14,421 bases of DNA from Parafilimonas sp. (GTDB taxonomy: Bacteria; Bacteroidota; Bacteroidia; Chitinophagales; Chitinophagaceae), in contig JAICKT010000066.1 in the NCBI GenBank assembly GCA_025927795.1, positions 1 through 14,421 of the forward strand, read 5' to 3'. Position numbers and translations under genes: made by a program. Below are positions 6,833-14,421 of this stretch, one piece after another (the first letter of the stretch is position 1; each line of letters starts with the position of its first letter). The notes beneath the pieces are model-generated. The model did no database searches. It was not told the origin of the DNA and was given only the letters and a program-made list of their open reading frames with translations.

Positions 6833-9229
6833 TCATTCCGTTCTCAAACTCTTCACCGGATTTGCCAGTGCTGCTTTTATTGATTGAATACAAATCAATA
6901 AAGCTGTTATCAATCCTAAACAAACAATTGAAATAATAAACGGTGATGCATCAATGTTAATCCTGTATGCATAATTCTGTAGCCAGTTATGCATAATAAT
7001 GTATGCAAGCGGGCAAGCAATTATTCCACCAATTAAAATCACTAACAAAAATTCTTTTATAAATAATGTAATAATTCCTGCAACAGATGAACCTAACACT
7101 TTTCTTATTCCAATTTCTTTTGTGCGTTTTTGAATGCTTAATGAAATCAATCCGGTCACACCCAGTAATACAATAATTAACGCAAGCATAGTGGCGGTGT
7201 AAGATGCCTTCTTTAACTGAAGCTCCGTTTTGTAAAGGTTTGCGAGTGTATCATCCATAAATTTATATTCGAATGGTGCACCCGGCATTAATGCGTTCCA
7301 CTTTTTTTGCAGCGCATTTATAGTTGCAGGAATATTTCCCGGGTTTAATTTAAAAGATAAGTAACGATAAATTGTTGCAAACTGTACATTGAAAAAAATA
7401 ATTGGCGCAATTTTTTGCTGCATTGAACCAAAATGAAAATCATTTGTAACGCCTTGCACTGTATAAATTGTCGGGTCATTCGGTACTCTTATTTGTTGAC
7501 CAATTGCATCTGTTACATTCTTCCAGCCCAGTGCATGTGCTGCAGTTTCATTTAAAATCACTTTACCAGAATCAAGTGCATGACCTTCAAAAAAAGAACC
7601 TGCTTTTAAAGGTATCGTGTAAACATGTAAATAATTTTCGTCGGTAGTTAAAGCCTGTGCCACTACAGCCTGTGTTGAATCTGAACCAAACTTATAAACA
7701 GCAGCATTGCCGCTGTTATTTCCATCAGGTACTTCAAAAGAAAGCGATATATTTTTTACATTGGAAACTGATGAAAATTGGTTACGGATATTTTCCATTT
7801 TATTAACGCCTTGTTGTGTCCAATCACGCGGTACCTGTGCGGATAAAATAAAATTTTTATTGTATCCAAGATTATCGCTGAGAAATAAATCGGTTTGTTT
7901 TGAAATGATGATAGCACCGGTAAACGCAATGGCTGCAGTACTAAACTGAAACGCGATTAAAGATTTTCTCAACAACACATTTTCATTAACCTTGATTTTC
8001 CCTTTTAATGATTCAACAGATTTTAATGATGATAAAACAAAAGCAGGATAAATGCCTGCAATAATTCCAAGCAACACAATAAACAAAAATGGAAGTGCTA
8101 TAAAATAAGCAGGAAAATTATTAAGTGAAGGAATTTCTGTGCCTAATATACTGCTGAATAAACTCCTGGTTGAAGCATACATTATAAAAGCAAGCACTGT
8201 TGCAAAAAATACAATGATAATTGACTCGGTTAAAAATTGTATGATTAATTGTTTCTTTAAACCACCTAACACTTTTCTTATTCCAATTTCACGCATTCTT
8301 GCAGCAGAGCGGCTTACAGACATGTTAATGAAATTGATAACTGCCATTGCAAGAATAAATAATGCAATTACAGACAATGCATATATCATTTTTTGTACAA
8401 GACCATTGTTGGCAGATAAATAAAATTCTTTTAACGGAACCAGATATGGCGTTAAATCTGCGGCAACTTGCGGAGGCGTATTTTGTTTTTCTAAATAAGC
8501 AATTGGTTTTTCAAGCTCTTTTGGCGTAACACCTTTTTGCAGCTCAATATAATTTGCAATGAAAGCATTTTGCCAGCTCATATTTCTTCCAAAAAAATCC
8601 AGATTATCTGTTGATACATAAAAATCTCCCGGATAATTATCAATGAGCGATGTAATTGAATTTTTTTGTGTTGGATTTAATACACCTGTAATAAGAAAAT
8701 CATGTTTTGAACCGGAGAAACTTTCAATGGTGATAGTTTGTCCAACAACATCGGTTCTGCCAAAATATTTTATGGCTTTGTTTTTTGTAATTACAACTGT
8801 GAAAGGATTTTTTAAAGCCGTTTGTGCATTGCCATGCAACAATGTAAATCCAAACATATTGAGCAATGTACTGTCGCCCACCTGTAGATTTTCACGAAAG
8901 CTTTTATCACCTTTTGATACATTAGAAGTAATGCCATCGTACCTGTAATAATTAGCAACCAGGTTTGGGTAATTATCTTTTAATGCCTTAGCAAGGGGGC
9001 CTAATGTTGCCATTGGAAAACCTTCGTTTGGATCTTTCCATTTGCTTTGAATAATATATTGCCTGTCTGCATTTTTTAAATTCTTGTTTACCTGCAACTG
9101 GTTCCATACGTAAGCGCCAATTAATAATGTAAATGCAATGCCGGTTGATAAACCAATAATATTTATAGCAGAATAAAAACGGCTTTTAACTATGTTGCGC
9201 CATGCTATTTTAAAATAATTCTTAAGCAT
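6833..9229 (-). CDS. ABC transporter permease B, double FtsX/MacB-type
   Basis: The product is 798 residues from an ATG at 9229-9227. It begins MLKNYFKIAWRN with TM1 about 20-42, then an extracytoplasmic domain to about 280. TM2-TM4 follow (282-304, 337-358, 376-400), then TM5 (421-443), a second extracytoplasmic domain, and TM6-TM8 (678-698, 727-747, 762-783). FtsX coupling motifs are REIGIRKVLGGLKKQ (313-327) and KEIGIRKVLGSS (704-715). It is the most divergent complete copy in its first extracytoplasmic domain: the IYR(V/I) motif just after TM1 in A, C and D is replaced by QYIIQ. It is also the only copy with a TGA stop. It is the last gene of the B-C-D-E array in transcription direction, 55 nt after permease C, and meets the phosphoesterase gene tail to tail. 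No ATPase domain is present; the substrate is unknown. Confidence 0.93.
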   Translation of the reverse strand: MLKNYFKIAWRNIVKSRFYSAINIIGLSTGIAFTLLIGAYVWNQLQVNKNLKNADRQYIIQSKWKDPNEGFPMATLGPLAKALKDNYPNLVANYYRYDGITSNVSKGDKSFRENLQVGDSTLLNMFGFTLLHGNAQTALKNPFTVVITKNKAIKYFGRTDVVGQTITIESFSGSKHDFLITGVLNPTQKNSITSLIDNYPGDFYVSTDNLDFFGRNMSWQNAFIANYIELQKGVTPKELEKPIAYLEKQNTPPQVAADLTPYLVPLKEFYLSANNGLVQKMIYALSVIALFILAMAVINFINMSVSRSAARMREIGIRKVLGGLKKQLIIQFLTESIIIVFFATVLAFIMYASTRSLFSSILGTEIPSLNNFPAYFIALPFLFIVLLGIIAGIYPAFVLSSLKSVESLKGKIKVNENVLLRKSLIAFQFSTAAIAFTGAIIISKQTDLFLSDNLGYNKNFILSAQVPRDWTQQGVNKMENIRNQFSSVSNVKNISLSFEVPDGNNSGNAAVYKFGSDSTQAVVAQALTTDENYLHVYTIPLKAGSFFEGHALDSGKVILNETAAHALGWKNVTDAIGQQIRVPNDPTIYTVQGVTNDFHFGSMQQKIAPIIFFNVQFATIYRYLSFKLNPGNIPATINALQKKWNALMPGAPFEYKFMDDTLANLYKTELQLKKASYTATMLALIIVLLGVTGLISLSIQKRTKEIGIRKVLGSSVAGIITLFIKEFLLVILIGGIIACPLAYIIMHNWLQNYAYRINIDASPFIISIVCLGLITALLICIQSIKAALANPVKSLRTE

Positions 9230-9258
9230 GTTTTAATTATGAATGATAGTTTAAATTT

Positions 9259-9279
9259 ATTCATCATTTATAATTCATC
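9259..9279. repeat. Three 7-bp units in the C-B spacer
   Basis: ATTCATC (9259-9265), ATTTATA (9266-9272) and ATTCATC (9273-9279) run in register. They end 5 nt before the stop codon of permease C at 9285 (plus coordinates). Their place and period match the heptads in the D-C and E-D spacers, though the sequence is more degenerate. Confidence 0.55.
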
Positions 9280-9284
9280 ATTTT

Positions 9285-11735
9285 TTATTCCGTTCTTAAA
9301 CTCTTTACAGGATTTGCAGCCGCCGCTTTAATAGTTTGAAAGCTTAATGTAATCAATGCGATAACAATCATTATTGCTCCTCCCGACAAAAATATCCACC
9401 AGCTTATGTTTGTACGAAATGCAAAATTTTGCAACCATTTATTCATACCAATCCATGCAAGCGGCGCCGCGATTACAAATGCAAACAATACAAGCAGGAT
9501 GAAATCTTTTGAAATAAGTGAAACGATTTGTGATACAGATGCGCCCAGCACTTTACGCACGCCAATTTCTTTTGTGCGTTGTGTGGTTGTATAAATAACC
9601 AAACCCAATAAACCAAGACAACTAATAAAAATGGCAAGTGCTGTTGACCATTTTAACAGGCTGTCAATATTTTGTTCAGCCGTATAATATTTAGCAATGT
9701 CTTCATCAAAAAATTTGTAATTAAAATCGTCTTCAGGATAAACTTCTTTAAAAGCTTTTTCTATTTTACTGATAGTAGTTTTCCATGCAGTGCCATCTTC
9801 ATTTTGCGGTTGCAAAGAAATGCTGAAATTTTTTTCAATATTATTCCAGCTTGCTATCACCAATGGTTTTACAGGCTCGTGCAAAGATTTTTGAATAAAA
9901 TCTGATACAACACCTGCTATTGGTATTTGCTTACCACTCCATTCAATATATTTTCCTATTGCCTGCTCCGGTTTTTGAAAACCAAGAATATGCGCATAGG
10001 TTTCATTTATCAGGTATGATGTTACAGTATCTGTTGTTATAATATTTTTCCCAGCCAGCAATTTTAACCCGTACAATTTTATGTAATTACTATCGCCATA
10101 TTTCTCTTGCACATCCGATTCAATTTCTTTTTTGCCGTCTTTATATTTCATAGTGCCGCTCCATGTACTGCCTGATGATGGTGCGTTGTTACACAAGCTA
10201 ACCATTGCAATTCCCGGTATTGATTTAAGCTTATCCATCAATACAGATTTATGATTACGCACCGTGTCGTAATAATTGGTGTTGAAATAAAGAATGGCAT
10301 CTTTTTTAAAACCCATATCCTTGTTAAGCGAAAAATTTATTTGTTTGCTTACGAGAATAGTTGCCATAATAAATACCTGCGCAATTACAAACTGTGATAT
10401 GGTTAATGATTTGCGCAGCCATACTTTACGTGTTTTACCTGTACCGGCATAAGCCTGGTTTTTTAAAACAAGTACGGGTTTATATCCTGAAAGTATAAGC
10501 GCAGGATAAAAACCGGAAAGCAGTGTTACAACAATCATTAATGCAACAAGAAATAAAAAAATATCAGGCTGCTCAGTTAAATTGAAATGCAAACCTTCGG
10601 GAATAAACCCTGCAAAAGCTTTTAATATTAAAGGCGTGAGTATAACCGATAATACAGTTGCAAGAAATGTAAGTAAAAATGTTTCTGAAAGAAATTGAAC
10701 AATGAGTTGCTTTTTTGAACTGCCCATTGTTTTTCGAATGCCTATTTCTTTTGCCCGCTGTGATGCATGTGCTGTGGTAAGATTGATAAAATTGATGCAA
10801 CCTAATATCAGCAAAAATGCTGCTACAGCAAGCAAGCCATAGAGTGTTGGCTTATTGCCGCTTGGTAAATCATAAGCACCATAATCAGTATTAAAATGCA
10901 AGTCACTTAATGGTTGCAGCGTGTGCCATGTTTTACTGTGGTCGTCCGGGTTTTGTTTAGCATATTTTTTATAGAGCCGTGCAATTTGCTTTTCAATTTG
11001 TGCAGCGCTTGTGCCAGCAGAAAGTTTTACAAACAATTGCTGGGCGCCGTTTGTACTGGTCCAGTCGTTCCAGTTATCAGGTTTTAAAGACGTTTGTTCC
11101 AGTGTAGCATAAGCCATAAATGTTTTAAAAGTAAAGTCAGTATTTTCTTTTATATCTTTTACAACTCCGGTAATTGTTGCTCTTATCGAATCATTAAAAA
11201 ATATTTCTTTACCCACAACCTGTGTTGCACTCAAATCTGGAAAATAAAGTTTTGCATTTGATTCTGTAAGTACTATTTGATATGGATTGCGCAAAGAAGT
11301 TTTAGGTGAACCGGCTATCCATGTATAAGAAACTAAATTGAAGTAATTACTGTCTGCAAAAACTATAGATAGCTGATGCTTAAAAATCTTCGGCTCTTTT
11401 TTATTATCCGGCACGCTAATCTTTGCATCATCATTCCATGTGCGAAAAGGAATAACCGCATCAAGACCTGCAATTTCTTTTTTTACTGCCGCAGCCATAG
11501 GATCTGCAACGCCGGAGTTACGATACACTTCACCCGAAAAACTAAAGTTGGATACAACTCTGTAAATACGGTTATTATCTTTTTCAAATTTGTCGAAATT
11601 GAAATGATAATTAACGAGCATGTATATAACCAACGATGCACTAATACCAATGGCAAGACCGAGCACATTAATGCTGCTAAACACTTTATTTTTCCAGAGT
11701 GTTCTGATAGCAATGGTGAAATAATTTTTAAGCAC
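9285..11735 (-). CDS. ABC transporter permease C, double FtsX/MacB-type, GTG start
   Basis: The product is 816 residues. The start is GTG at 11735-11733: TAA lies in frame two codons upstream (TAA-ATC-GTG), and MLKNYFTIAIRT aligns with the paralogues. TM1 is about 20-43, then an extracytoplasmic domain. TM2-TM4 follow (298-320, 352-376, 391-416), TM5 (442-463), a second extracytoplasmic domain, and TM6-TM8 (696-716, 744-764, 779-800). Coupling motifs are KEIGIRKTMGSSKKQ (329-343; note TMG where the others have VLG) and KEIGVRKVLGAS (722-733). It is flanked by spacers of 57 nt (to D) and 55 nt (to B) on the same strand, so an operon is likely. It is closest to permease A in domain layout, including the conserved block after TM4 ending in P-A-L/I-I-L-S-G. 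Like its sisters it needs a separate ATPase. Confidence 0.93.
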   Translation of the reverse strand: MLKNYFTIAIRTLWKNKVFSSINVLGLAIGISASLVIYMLVNYHFNFDKFEKDNNRIYRVVSNFSFSGEVYRNSGVADPMAAAVKKEIAGLDAVIPFRTWNDDAKISVPDNKKEPKIFKHQLSIVFADSNYFNLVSYTWIAGSPKTSLRNPYQIVLTESNAKLYFPDLSATQVVGKEIFFNDSIRATITGVVKDIKENTDFTFKTFMAYATLEQTSLKPDNWNDWTSTNGAQQLFVKLSAGTSAAQIEKQIARLYKKYAKQNPDDHSKTWHTLQPLSDLHFNTDYGAYDLPSGNKPTLYGLLAVAAFLLILGCINFINLTTAHASQRAKEIGIRKTMGSSKKQLIVQFLSETFLLTFLATVLSVILTPLILKAFAGFIPEGLHFNLTEQPDIFLFLVALMIVVTLLSGFYPALILSGYKPVLVLKNQAYAGTGKTRKVWLRKSLTISQFVIAQVFIMATILVSKQINFSLNKDMGFKKDAILYFNTNYYDTVRNHKSVLMDKLKSIPGIAMVSLCNNAPSSGSTWSGTMKYKDGKKEIESDVQEKYGDSNYIKLYGLKLLAGKNIITTDTVTSYLINETYAHILGFQKPEQAIGKYIEWSGKQIPIAGVVSDFIQKSLHEPVKPLVIASWNNIEKNFSISLQPQNEDGTAWKTTISKIEKAFKEVYPEDDFNYKFFDEDIAKYYTAEQNIDSLLKWSTALAIFISCLGLLGLVIYTTTQRTKEIGVRKVLGASVSQIVSLISKDFILLVLFAFVIAAPLAWIGMNKWLQNFAFRTNISWWIFLSGGAIMIVIALITLSFQTIKAAAANPVKSLRTE

Positions 11736-11751
11736 GATTTATATGATTTAA
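11733..11751. repeat. Leader repeat shared with permease D (GTG start included)
   Basis: These 19 nt are identical to 14220-14238. They cover the GTG start codon of permease C and 16 nt of leader, while the codons downstream differ (CTT AAA here, GTC AGA there). Identity right up to the start but not beyond suggests either a common leader kept by selection or a repeat that supplied both starts. Confidence 0.7.
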
Positions 11752-11761
11752 CTGAATTTTT

Positions 11762-11782
11762 ATTCACTATTCACCATTCACT
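11762..11782. repeat. Three 7-bp ATTCACY units in the D-C spacer
   Basis: ATTCACT (11762-11768), ATTCACC (11769-11775) and ATTCACT (11776-11782) are perfectly in register, with a partial fourth unit ATTCC. They lie 10 nt before the stop of permease D at 11793 (plus coordinates), i.e. directly 3' of that gene. Slippage could change the unit number and so the spacing between the two genes. Confidence 0.7.
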
Positions 11783-11792
11783 ATTCCCTTTT

Positions 11793-14222
11793 TTATTCCG
11801 TTCTCAAACTTTTTATCGGATTTACCATTGCAGCTTTTATGGCTTGAAAACTCACCGTAACAAATGCTATTAAAACGCAAATCAAACCGGCTGCAGCTAT
11901 TATCCGCCAACTCACATTAATACGATACGCATAATCCTGCAGCCATTTATTCATCAGCAAATAAGCAACAGGCGAACCAATAAATATTGCAATAATTACA
12001 GGCTGTAAAAAATCTTTTGAAATAAGTTTTGTGATAATAGCTGTACTTGCCCCCAACACTTTACGAATTCCTATTTCTTTTGTGCGCACTTCAGTTGTAA
12101 AAATTACTAAGCCAAACAAACCAAGACATGCAAGAAAAACCGTCAGGCAACTGAAGAAGAAAAATAATTGCTGCGTTTTTTGTTCAGCTTTGTATTGATT
12201 AGTTAAAGCATCGGAAACCCATTCGTAGTCGAGTGTTTGCAAAGGATAATAAGTGCTCCATAATTTATTCAGCGAATGAATTACCTGTGCTTCTGCACCA
12301 TGTTTTACACGAATCAACATGCTTCCATATTTTATATCATTATCACCTGTAATAACGCAAGGCTGCATTACCGTTTTTAAAGACTCATTATGGAAATCAC
12401 TTACGATGCCAACAGGCATGCCGGGTATTTTTTCAGTTGCCTGGTTAAAGCCTTTAGGATATATTTTTTTTGCAGCATAAGCAGAAAGCAATTCTGATTG
12501 ATGCGCCTGAGCATCGGCTAATTTATCAGAACCATTCTTCTTTAAAAAATCCTGCGGACTTAAAACATCTGCTGCATACTCATCACTCAATAATCTTCCT
12601 TGTTGCAAATGCAACTTTAATGTTGGCACAAAATCAATATCGCCATTAATAAACCATACATTTATTTTTTCATTTTTATTATTTGGATTATCAACTTTCA
12701 TTGACATAGAACCACCGCCAGAGCCGGGAGACCATCTTGCAATACTTGCGTTTTCAACGCCGGATAAATTTTTAATTGCCTGTTTAAAAGCATCGCGATT
12801 ATCACCCCAATACGTATAATTTATTTGCAGCAAATTATTTTTATCATAGCCAACATCTGTATGATTTAAAAAAAATAATTGCTGCTTTACAACAATCGTT
12901 GCAATAAGAATTATAATTGATATGGAGAACTGTAAAACCACCAGGCTTTTTCTAAGCCAGTTACTGCTGTTGGGTGCAGTGGTTAAATTTCCTTTTAATG
13001 CATTTGCTGTTTTTGTTTTTGCTAAAACCATCGCCGGATAAATACCTGTAAACAAACACACCAGCAATAAAACAATAAATGCAATACTTAATAATTGTAT
13101 ATTCTGAATTAAGCTTACAGTAAGATTATGACCGAGATAAATTTCAACGGGCTTTATAAATAGTTGATAAAAAATTAAAGCAATTATGAAAGAGGCTATA
13201 AAAAAAATAAGCGATTCAAATAAAAATTGCGCGACAAGCTGATATCTGTTAGCACCTAATACTTTTCTAACGCTGGTTTCTGCAATACGTTTTAAAGCTC
13301 TTGCAGTAGTTAGATTTATAAAATTAAAACAGGCAATCAACAACAGCACAATTGCGATACCTGAAAAAATGTAAACATTGCGAACGCTGCCGATTACAGG
13401 CTGATAACCTTTTGCAAAATCAGAATGGAGATAAATATTTTTTAGCGGTTGAAAGCTGCTGCTTTGGTATGCATTACTATCAACAACACCTTTATACCAT
13501 TTATTTACTATGGTTGAAAGTTTTTTTGTATCTGTTCCTGGCTGCAGTAAAAGATATGAAGCGTACATCATGCCGACACCATATTCGGAGAGTACATTTT
13601 TATCTGCATTAAAAGATTTTAATACAATCGCATCAGCACGCAAATGAGAATTGTATGGAATACCTTTTACAATGCCTGTTACAATATATTGTGTTGAATC
13701 AATGCTGCCGGTAGTAAGAATACTTTGAATTGTTTTACCAATTGGATTTTCATTGGGAAAATATTTATCAGCTATTTTTTTTGTAATAATAACGCTGCTG
13801 TAACCGTTTTTGCCTGTGAGCGCTGAGTTCTGCAAAAAAGAAAAATCAAAAAGATTTAAGAATGATGGTTCAGTATTAATGCAATTAATTGAAACTTTAT
13901 TTTGGTTCTGTATGTTGAAATATTTTTCACCAATTGAAAGCCTGCAATAATTTTTTACTTCCGGAAAATTTTTTTGCAGTGAAGGAGCCAAGCCCGATAA
14001 TGCAACAGGAATAGATTGATGCGTATCATTATCGGTTGTAATAATCCTGTAAATATTATCACCATTTTTCCAATCTTTATCATAAGAAATATCATCCAAT
14101 ACTACATTGGCAACAAGAAGGCACCCGGCAATACCAACCGATAAGCCAATAATATTAATCAGCGAATAAACTTTATTTCTAAACAGGTTTCGTATTGCGA
14201 TTTTGAAATAATTTCTGACCAC
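11793..14222 (-). CDS. ABC transporter permease D, double FtsX/MacB-type, GTG start
   Basis: The product is 809 residues, starting at GTG 14222-14220, again directly after TAA-ATC in frame. It begins MVRNYFKIAIRN. TM1 is about 20-42, then an extracytoplasmic domain. TM2-TM4 follow (284-305, 338-357, 377-400), TM5 (423-445), a second extracytoplasmic domain with a glycine-rich SPGSGGGSM stretch (498-506), and TM6-TM8 (688-710, 737-757, 773-795). The second coupling motif is standard (KEIGIRKVLGAS, 715-726). The first is altered: KRIAETSVRKVLGAN (311-325) lacks the KE(I/V)G block. The tail is NPIKSLRTE, Ile where the others have Val. It sits 58 nt after permease E and 57 nt before C on the same strand. 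The family role is the membrane part of a MacB/Lol-like exporter; the substrate is unknown. Confidence 0.93.
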   Translation of the reverse strand: MVRNYFKIAIRNLFRNKVYSLINIIGLSVGIAGCLLVANVVLDDISYDKDWKNGDNIYRIITTDNDTHQSIPVALSGLAPSLQKNFPEVKNYCRLSIGEKYFNIQNQNKVSINCINTEPSFLNLFDFSFLQNSALTGKNGYSSVIITKKIADKYFPNENPIGKTIQSILTTGSIDSTQYIVTGIVKGIPYNSHLRADAIVLKSFNADKNVLSEYGVGMMYASYLLLQPGTDTKKLSTIVNKWYKGVVDSNAYQSSSFQPLKNIYLHSDFAKGYQPVIGSVRNVYIFSGIAIVLLLIACFNFINLTTARALKRIAETSVRKVLGANRYQLVAQFLFESLIFFIASFIIALIFYQLFIKPVEIYLGHNLTVSLIQNIQLLSIAFIVLLLVCLFTGIYPAMVLAKTKTANALKGNLTTAPNSSNWLRKSLVVLQFSISIIILIATIVVKQQLFFLNHTDVGYDKNNLLQINYTYWGDNRDAFKQAIKNLSGVENASIARWSPGSGGGSMSMKVDNPNNKNEKINVWFINGDIDFVPTLKLHLQQGRLLSDEYAADVLSPQDFLKKNGSDKLADAQAHQSELLSAYAAKKIYPKGFNQATEKIPGMPVGIVSDFHNESLKTVMQPCVITGDNDIKYGSMLIRVKHGAEAQVIHSLNKLWSTYYPLQTLDYEWVSDALTNQYKAEQKTQQLFFFFSCLTVFLACLGLFGLVIFTTEVRTKEIGIRKVLGASTAIITKLISKDFLQPVIIAIFIGSPVAYLLMNKWLQDYAYRINVSWRIIAAAGLICVLIAFVTVSFQAIKAAMVNPIKSLRTE

Positions 14223-14254
14223 GATTTATATGATTTAATCTGATTAACCTGATT
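14220..14254 (-). repeat. Tandem 9-10 bp AATC-type repeat overlapping the permease D start
   Basis: On the minus strand the spacer reads as units AATCAGGTT, AATCAGATTA, AATCATATA and AATCGTGGT, beginning at 14254, 14245, 14235 and 14226 (spacing 9, 10, 9). The fourth unit contains the GTG start codon. The last 19 nt (14238-14220) are identical to the permease C leader. I recall AATCA-based tandem sequences as a dispersed feature of some Bacteroidota genomes, so a transferred repeat is possible. Confidence 0.6.
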
Positions 14255-14258
14255 TTTT

Positions 14259-14279
14259 ATTCACCATTACCCATTCACT
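14259..14279. repeat. Three 7-bp units in the E-D spacer
   Basis: ATTCACC (14259-14265), ATTACCC (14266-14272) and ATTCACT (14273-14279) are in register and end 1 nt before the permease E stop codon at 14281 (plus coordinates). They match the period and position of the heptads in the other two permease spacers. Confidence 0.6.
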
Positions 14280-14280
14280 T

Positions 14281-14421
14281 TTATTCCGCTCTTAAACTCT
14301 TCACCGGATTTGCAATTGCTGCTTTGATTGCTTTAATGCTTACTGTTATTAATGCAATTAATATTGCTGTGCCGCCGGTTAAAAAAAACATCCACCATTC
14401 AATATTAATGCGGTATGCAAA
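14281..14421 (-). CDS. ABC transporter permease E, C-terminal end only (5' part beyond the right edge)
   Basis: The minus strand is open from the window edge to a TAA at 14283-14281, giving 46 residues in frame. They read FAYRINIEWWMFFL, then a hydrophobic helix, then KAIKAAIANPVKSLRAE. This aligns with the last membrane segment and tail of the four complete permeases; for example permease C has FAFRTNISWWIFLSGG and the same tail with RTE. The C-terminal FtsX unit of a fifth paralogue is therefore present, and the array extends to the right of the window. The tail has Ala where the others have Thr (LRAE against LRTE). Confidence 0.88.
   Translation of the reverse strand, partial: FAYRINIEWWMFFLTGGTAILIALITVSIKAIKAAIANPVKSLRAE

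Noticed and set aside
11376..11873. A 165-codon plus-strand reading frame across the D-C junction
   Set aside because: It overlaps the 5' end of permease C, the spacer and the 3' end of permease D on the other strand. The product is cysteine- and phenylalanine-rich without a domain, as expected of an antisense shadow.

Overview
The window looks like AT-rich chromosome from a Bacteroidota bacterium, most plausibly a member of the Chitinophagaceae or a close relative. This rests on several things together: ~800-residue double-unit FtsX/MacB-type permeases in tandem, head-GIN (DUF2807) and DUF4097 surface-type proteins, a YncE-propeller/phosphoesterase fusion, no Shine-Dalgarno-like sites before the starts, and short intergenic palindromes of a kind I recall from this phylum. 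The exact genus cannot be read from the sequence. No rRNA, tRNA, CRISPR array, transposase or integrase was seen.

Layout. (a) 1-278, minus: 5' part of a DUF2807 head-GIN protein running off the left edge. (b) 279-510: gene-free spacer holding an imperfect REP-like inverted repeat. (c) 511-1542, minus: secreted DUF4097-type beta-solenoid protein with very regular 18-residue rungs. (d) 1581-3989, minus: permease A, 38 nt upstream of (c) and probably co-transcribed with it. (e) 3990-4307: divergent control region with two 6-6-6 inverted repeats and a leader hairpin. (f) 4308-6719, plus: secreted beta-propeller/phosphoesterase protein, the only plus-strand gene. (g) 6720-6832: convergent spacer with two related palindromic elements in opposite orientation. 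(h) 6833-14421, minus: permeases B, C and D complete and the last 46 codons of a fifth, E, separated by spacers of only 55-58 nt.

The five permeases are paralogues. They share the start context M-x-x-NYF, two FtsX units each with a KE(I/V)G(I/V)RK-type cytoplasmic motif, and an almost invariant NP(V/I)KSLR(T/A)E tail. None contains an ATPase domain and no ATPase gene lies in the window, so the nucleotide-binding partner must be encoded elsewhere. The E-D-C-B spacers share one architecture: three 7-bp ATTCAYY-like units just past the stop, and in two of them an identical leader ending in a GTG start. This points to expansion by duplication of a gene-plus-spacer unit. The likely general role is ATP-driven handling of periplasmic or envelope substrates (peptides, lipoproteins or drugs). 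The substrate cannot be deduced here.

I did not find a clearly new biological system. The most worthwhile oddities are the duplicated permease cassettes with repeat-bearing spacers, the 18/36-residue solenoid regularity, the operator-like pair in the divergent region, and the phosphoesterase gene sitting inside an otherwise one-directional permease array.
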